Shown: piece after piece, positions 58,367 through 64,000 of the stretch
How the letters are laid out: each line of letters opens with the position of its first letter
Position numbering within the stretch: position 1 is the first letter of the stretch
Assembly (NCBI GenBank): GCA_023853785.1
Contig: JAJIRX010000668.1
Coordinates: forward strand, 682,001 to 746,000
From: Psilocybe azurescens
Taxonomy: Eukaryota; Basidiomycota; Agaricomycetes; Agaricales; Agrocybaceae
Direction: 5' to 3'
Length of the DNA stretch: 64,000 nt
Notes under the pieces: generated by a model
The model's input: the letters and a program-made list of their open reading frames with translations, nothing else
Database searches by the model: none
What the model was told of the DNA's origin: nothing
Made by a program: the position numbers and the translations under genes

Positions 58367-59950
58367 CAGTGGCTTAAAAACTGTCCCACTTTTTGCAACT
58401 TTTATATTAAATTGCTAATAAAATGGGAACCCTTCAATTAAAAATTCTGAAATTAATATATGTTATATTTGAATATGTGACTTTCATAATTGCCTCAAAG
58501 ATCATGTGATTTGGATAAAAAGTGATTGAGTAATAAAATAGAAAAAATAATACATAAGTGGGACAGTTGTTTGACCCACTATAATGATACTAATATCTAC
58601 CATATAGCAAGGAAAATTGCACTGTATAAATTGTGAGAAAAATAAAAAAATCATGTGACACTATTTATAAAGGTTTGTCATGTTGAATTCAAGTTTAACA
58701 ACCTTTCTTTCTTTCCACCACCACATCTTTCTTTCTATTACCACATGAAGTCCTCTCAGCACTCCTCTATCGTTTCTCTTCTTGAAGAGGGCTTTTGTTT
58801 GTCAAATAGAGTCCAAAAGTGGTTTTGGGAAGTCTACCATAGGAAGGATCAAGAAAGAGATCAATTCTGATAAGGAAAACAACAAAGATGGATGTTCTTC
58901 CAAGCTCACCCCAAGGGATCAACAAGCAATTGTATGCCAAATCACTACTGGAAAACTGGACAATGCTGTCCAGGCTACCCACTATATCAAAAATGCCATC
59001 ACCTCTCCTGTTCCTCCCCAAACAGTCAGAAATGCCCTCAAGAAAAACAATTTGCGGTCTGTTGTCAAATCAAAGCAACACCTTCTTAAAGCTATTCATT
59101 ATCAAAAACACCTCAAATTTGCTCAAACCCATGCAAACTGGGCTGTGGAGGACTGGAAAAGGATACTCTGGTCAGATGAAACAAAGATCAACAGAATTGG
59201 CTCAGATGGCAAGGTGTACACCTTGAAACCTAGAGGTGAATCAATCTCTGATAGGACAACCACACCAACTGTCAAGCATGGAGGAGGGAATAATCTCATG
59301 GTATGGGGTGTATGGGGTGGAATGGGGTGGGGACACTTGTGGAGGTTGAGGAAAAGATGAATGCAGTGCAATACTGTGAGATTTTGGAGCATGGACTGGA
59401 TGAAAGCTTTGAAAACTTGGAGATGACAGAGGGAGGGAGAATTTTCAGCAGAATAATAACCCCAAACACACCTCCAAAAAGTGGTTTTCAGATAACAACA
59501 TTGAAGTTATGGAATGGCCTCCTCAATCCCCTGACATCAACTCTATTGAACACTTGTGGGTGCACCTCAAAAGCAGATGAACACTTATGAAATACCACCC
59601 AAAGGAGTATTTGAGTTGTGAGAGAAACTGGCTGCAAAATGAAACAAAATCCCCCAGAAACATGCCAAAATCTCATAGAAAGCATGCCAAGGAGAATGGA
59701 GGCTGTTATCAAGGCAAAAGGCAGTCATACTAAGTATTAAATAAAGGGTCAAACAACTGTCTCACTTTTGTATTATTTTGTCTATTTTATTGCTCAATCA
59801 TTTTCAATCCAAATTACATGATCTTGGAGGCAATTATAAAGGTTCAACTATAACATATATTAATTTCAGAATTTTTAGTTGAAGGGTTCCCATGTTATTA
59901 GCAATTTAATACAAAAGTTGCAAAAAGTGGGACAGTTTTTTGAGCCACTG
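58367..59950 (+). mobile_element. Tc1/mariner element inside MULE C
   Basis: TA-flanked (58365-58366 and 59951-59952) ends both read CAGTGGCTYAAAAAACTGTC inward. The terminal inverted repeats match over about 200 bases (AACTGTCCCACTTTTTGCAA, GGGAACCCTTCAATTAAAAA). It encodes a plus-strand transposase. This family differs from the Tc1 element at 2491-6444, whose ends read CAGTGAGGGAC. Confidence 0.9.
58740..59735 (+). pseudogene. Tc1/mariner transposase, frameshifted, catalytic Asp lost
   Basis: The N-terminus (SSQHSSIVSLLEEGF) is followed in another frame by SGFGKSTIGRIKKEIN and KLTPRDQQAIVCQI (helix-turn-helix), then VEDWKRILWSDETKINRIGS with the first catalytic Asp, and NLMVWGVWGGMGWG. A shift near 59330 moves the frame to VEEKMNAVQYCEILEH. 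A third frame continues FQQNNNPKHTSKKWF, MEWPPQSPDINSIEHLW with the third acidic residue. The second catalytic residue, Asp in the usual FQQDNDPKHT motif, is encoded AAT (Asn), a G-to-A change. With two frameshifts this copy is dead. Confidence 0.85.
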
Positions 59951-60055
59951 TATATCAGCATGAATACACAATTTTAGGGCCAAATTCAAATAGCCTCCAG
60001 GTGGAGAAAGGTCCCCAGATTTTATTTATATTTTATTGTGGTGTAAAAAAGAAAA

Positions 60056-60130
60056 TGCACCAACAGGAATTGAATACATGCATCCAAGAATGCTGAACAC
60101 AGGTGATAAACTGACTGAGCCATGAAGCCT
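60056..60130 (-). ncRNA. Decayed tRNA-like unit in MULE C
   Basis: The minus strand reads GCTTCATGGCTCAGTCAGTT at the A-box position and TGTATTCAATTC at the B-box. It aligns with the better preserved unit at 45589-45669. The A-box is intact except at one site; the B-box is weakened by CpG loss. Confidence 0.5.
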
Positions 60131-61039
60131 TTGGTAAATATCAAAAAATAATCCCATACATACTGATTGGAATAATAGCAAGTATTAAACAATGTCACAT
60201 GTGTGACTTGTTGTTGCCACATTAGTCTGCCAGCCCCACCCTTTCTTCTGACCACCATTACTGTCTTGTCAGTCAGAGCCAGGCAACAGCCAGTCTGACA
60301 CAATGGAGAACAACAAGGACAAGGATGGCACAACCACATAAAGAACTGTAACCATGACAACAAGAACATGGACAAGGACAAGGAAGACTACAACCATAAC
60401 TATGACCATAAGGGCATGGACAAGGACAACCATGACTGCAACCATAAAGACAAGGACAAGGCCAAGACCAAGACCAAAGGTGAGGGCAAGGGCAAGGGTG
60501 ACAACAAGGATGGACATGGTGGGATGTAGGACAACACCAACAATTATGATGTGTGCCACCACTGTACAACCATGACCATGATATGCACAACCAACACAAC
60601 CACTCTCCTGCTTCTTTTTTTAAAGATTTTCCCTTCTTTTTTGTGTTTTTTTTTTTTTTTCTTTTCTCTTTCTCTTTTACATTTATATGCTTGTTTGTTT
60701 ATCTGACCCAAGTACATACCTCCCTCCCCATTTTTTCTGTTTGTTACATTTGCTTTTTAATGATGGATCTCACAAGTAGACCACAATGGAATACATAGTT
60801 GTTAATATATTATATTACACTTATATGAATTTATATTAAGATTGAAAGATTAATATATTTCAGTTGGAATCCAACTGAAGTCCACCTGAACTCCACCTGA
60901 ACTCCACCAATCAAAGATAATTTTTGGACATTTGCATATATGTATTCCAGATGGAGTCCATGTGGAGTCCACCACTTTGTATGGAGTTGGTGGACTCCAC
61001 ATGGAGTTTCTGGGTGGAGGTAAAGTACACCAATAAAAG

Positions 61040-64000
61040 CATGCTATCTTCAACACCATGCTCATCCCAGTATATATTTCCACAATATATCCCCAGCCCA
61101 CTCTTCTACTATATATTTGTTATGACAGGTCTTTTTTTCTTTTTCTTTTCTCTTTTCTTTTCCTTTTCTTTGTCATCCTTCACATCACTGATACATCATT
61201 GTATGCTCTGATGAACTTTGCTTTCAATCATTCTACAAAACTCCATCATATCTCTGATGGACTTTCACTTCCATCTTTTATGATACATCTTTCGATGAAC
61301 GCTTGATCTGTTTTCTCTATTATTATATACATCTGCTGATGAACATTCAACGCTTGATCTGTTTCCTCCATTCTTATATACATCTGCTGATGAACATTTA
61401 ATCTTGTTTTGACTTGCTGTACAGTTCATAGTATTTATACCAGGGAGGATCCATTGTATTCTTTAGCTAGTTCTTGAGAATCCAACCTGCTTAACCTGCT
61501 CAACTTGAACTTGAACTTGTTCTTGTAAACGATTGGTGGTTAGATTACGCACACTGCATGATTCTAACTTGAGATTGTAACAATATTGCTGTGTTATATT
61601 TTTGTATGGCATGTAGATAGTAGTAGAATAGCTTGGGGGTGATCTACCATTACACTTAGGAATTAAATATAAGATTGGTGGTGTATTGATAATGTTCTTG
61701 CCCCCAGAAACTGGTAGCATCTTGCATGGAAAATGAAATATGAGGTCAGCACTAAATCAAAAGATGGAAAAGAAAAGAAAAATAGTGGTAGAAGAATATC
61801 TTTCAAAATTGGAAAGATATATTAGTCTGAGTGTTATGGACATCTTATTTTTTCATCTTTTCTTTTTCTTTTGTTACATAAAATATCCTTATCACATGAT
61901 GTTGTCCATCATGTGATTGTTGAGATGCTTGCTGTGGAGTGTGCTTGCAGCTTAACACTTCAATCAAATTTTACAACAACTAGTTCATCACTGGGAAAGT
62001 AAGCTTGCGCTTTTAATAATTGTACTACACAACAATCTTCAAACAGGGAGTGAATACAAGGATTAGCCCACAAAGATTTAGGAATAATATGTCTGTTTTT
62101 ATGATTTCTTGGTGGGTGCTGAGACTTTTACATATCTCTACTCTAATGTAATACCATTTCCAGATCTTTTAGAGTCACTATCGGTGGGTACACACTTCGA
62201 GCTGAAGTGTGGGGTTCAAAATTCTGCAGAATCTCTTTTTCTAACACAGCACTGTTTCCAGACCTTCTTAGGGTCACTATCAGTGGGTACATGCTTTGAG
62301 CTAAATAAATTGGTGGCCTTCTTGACCTAATAAAACAAGCTTTGACCCTCTTGGTCTACCAGCTAACAACCTCCCTGGTCTTGGAAATATGAAACAAGAG
62401 GGAGCTAGGTTGTGAAGCTAATTTGTGCACCCTATATCTCAGTTGGCCTCTTGCCAGGTATAAAGCCAATGTTTTTAGACTTGATTGGGTGAGGTGAACT
62501 CTTCAAGTATTTCTAGCTTTCAAATGTGCAAAACACTACTTCCAAATTCAAAGGTGAACAATATATTGCTATTGCTTGACAAGTAATTAATGTCCTTGAA
62601 GTTCTTAATATTTTCAGAAAATGCAGATACAGAATAATCTGAACTGTATGTTCTCAGGGTAAAAATTACTTGTTCAATATCTATGTAGATATGTTTCATT
62701 TATAGCTACAGGTACATACAATTTTGGAGAATAATTTAGGAAATCAAATCACTATTACAAACCCCTGAACTACATTTTTCTCAAACCATAAGCCTTTCTA
62801 CAACCAATTAGATTGCTAATAAATAATCTATGTGGTTATCACATGCCCAGCTAGTACTTGGCACTCTTTAGCTGTTATTCTCTTAGGCATACAGACAGCA
62901 ATGATTGACAGTAAAATGTCCTCAGCACTTGCCTATGAACCCAGCTGACAATGGGTTCATCTGGTTAAACTGTGTTATTCAATTTGTTCATCAGCTCAGT
63001 GCCTGTCTAACTCTTATTATGAGTCAACCTTGCATCAGGCTGTACATTATTCCATTTCTCCTATTGGTTGAGAATACTCTTCATATTCATATACTCTGAT
63101 CCAATCAGGTAGACATGTGTGCATTGTTCATTATTGCTTCCAGAATGCGAAGACTTGCTTGGCAGTCCTCATTTTTCTTTATGTTTTGGACAGCTAAAGC
63201 TACCCTTGCTGCATACTGTGATTGGACTCATTTAATGAGGGCCAAGCTGGTTTGTTCTGACTGTCCATGATGCATGAGGATCTGTATCACACTCTGTGAG
63301 ACCTCTAGAGTACTTCAGCACTTAGTCTTAATTGTATCACATGTAGTTAGTGCATGCTAATTTTAGAACACACAACCAACTGCACTGTGTCTTGACCTCA
63401 GCTAACGCCTTTGCCTTCCTCCATTGTTCTTCTGTCAATGCATAGTTACATCTTTTTATGGGTAGTATATTGTTGTTTACAATAGCTAGCCCAACCACCC
63501 AGTATTTAGACATAATCATGCCATTCATACTGCTTAGCTGTGAGCCAATACTGTTTATTTCATAGTTTCCCTCATCCTTCATGAACATATCACCGCTCAC
63601 TTATATACATCTAGATGCCAAAAATTCAGCTACTCTTCATTATGCATCCTTTTACACAGCTAGCCATGCAACACTCTCTTCACTGGTGAGTGTGTGCTAG
63701 CACCACACTTCAACCCAACACTGATATCATGTCCAACATAGCTTTTGCCCTTCATGGCCATTTGACCACTATGGCCGCTTTCTGCAAGTATGTAGTTGGT
63801 GGGATGTGGCTGTGCAATTAGCCACAGGACCTGCTTAAACCACTCACAGCCTCCATAGTCAGTGGCCAGGCTGACACCACAAGCCAGACCTCTCTGCTGA
63901 CACTGCACCTTCCACTTTCTTCACCCCTTGAACATCATATGCATGCCATAGTTTTTAGAGAATTTACTTGACTTCTTTGTTGTATTTACTAGACAATTAA
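61040..64000. other. CpG-depleted repeat-like DNA, no intact gene
   Basis: A unit of about 50-55 bases (TATATACATCTGCTGATGAACATT with CGCTTGATCTGTTT) is repeated about three times at 61280-61400. Two related segments at 62155-62200 and 62245-62310 share GGGTACA-rich text (GTCACTATCGGTGGGTACA and GTCACTATCAGTGGGTACA). Minus-strand frames at 63337-63600 and 63660-63908 are protein-like but unrecognised. The sequence is probably transposon remains. Confidence 0.4.

Larger units (their letters stand above)
58133..61030. mobile_element. MULE-like element C with a nested Tc1/mariner
   Basis: Flanked by perfect 9-base repeats CAATAAAAG (58124-58132 and 61031-61039). The left end reads AGGTCTCTACCCTCACCCAG and the right end, inverted, GTGTACTTTACCTCCACCCA. 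It aligns with element B in its subterminal arrays, tRNA-like unit, short minisatellite (60290-60560) and T-rich tail, but with CpG replaced by TpG/CpA throughout. A Tc1/mariner element occupies 58367-59950. Confidence 0.85.

Overview
The window looks like nuclear DNA of a mushroom-forming basidiomycete (Agaricomycetes). Genes have many short GT-AG introns of roughly 45-90 bases. The recognisable families (DUF6533 and DUF6534 membrane proteins, MYND proteins, small secreted Cys-rich proteins, Copia, Tc1/mariner and Mutator-like elements) are typical of that class. I see no bacterial features. All calls were made by reading the sequence and hand-splicing; nothing was searched or computed.

Layout. 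Positions 1 to about 8.9 kb and about 56.2 to 64 kb are repeat-rich flanks in which CpG is almost absent and replaced by TpG/CpA. The left flank holds a decayed copy of the RhoGAP gene found intact at 18.9-22.0 kb, split by a hAT-like element and a solo LTR. It is followed by a Tc1/mariner element that itself carries a Mutator-like (MULE) element and a second solo LTR, then a MULE end beside a decayed transposase-like ORF. The right flank holds a MULE with a Tc1/mariner element nested inside, plus unidentified repeats. Positions 9-12.2 kb are an unclassified element with two ORFs and a 57-base tandem array.

The central part keeps CpG and carries the genes. The most striking is a minus-strand gene at 12.8-15.5 kb. 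Seven exons join in phase into a 782-residue protein with an N-terminal DUF2236 (mpaB/rubber-oxygenase-like) domain and a C-terminal cis-prenyltransferase. Next come a RhoGAP-domain gene, a MYND zinc-finger gene with a broken partial duplicate, and a Cys-rich putative GPI-anchored protein that has a paralogue at 40.5-41.3 kb. From 30.6 to 48.4 kb lie three DUF6533-type membrane protein genes and one DUF6534-type gene. The DUF6534 gene has a 2.5 kb MULE inside one intron. A decayed secreted-protein gene and a full-length but inactivated Copia retrotransposon (50.2-56.2 kb) close the central part.

The genes do not form an obvious pathway. The recurring themes are local duplication (RhoGAP, MYND, Cys-rich, DUF6533), nested transposons, and a CpG-directed decay whose right-hand edge can be read inside the Copia element: its 5' LTR keeps CpG while its 3' LTR has lost most of it.
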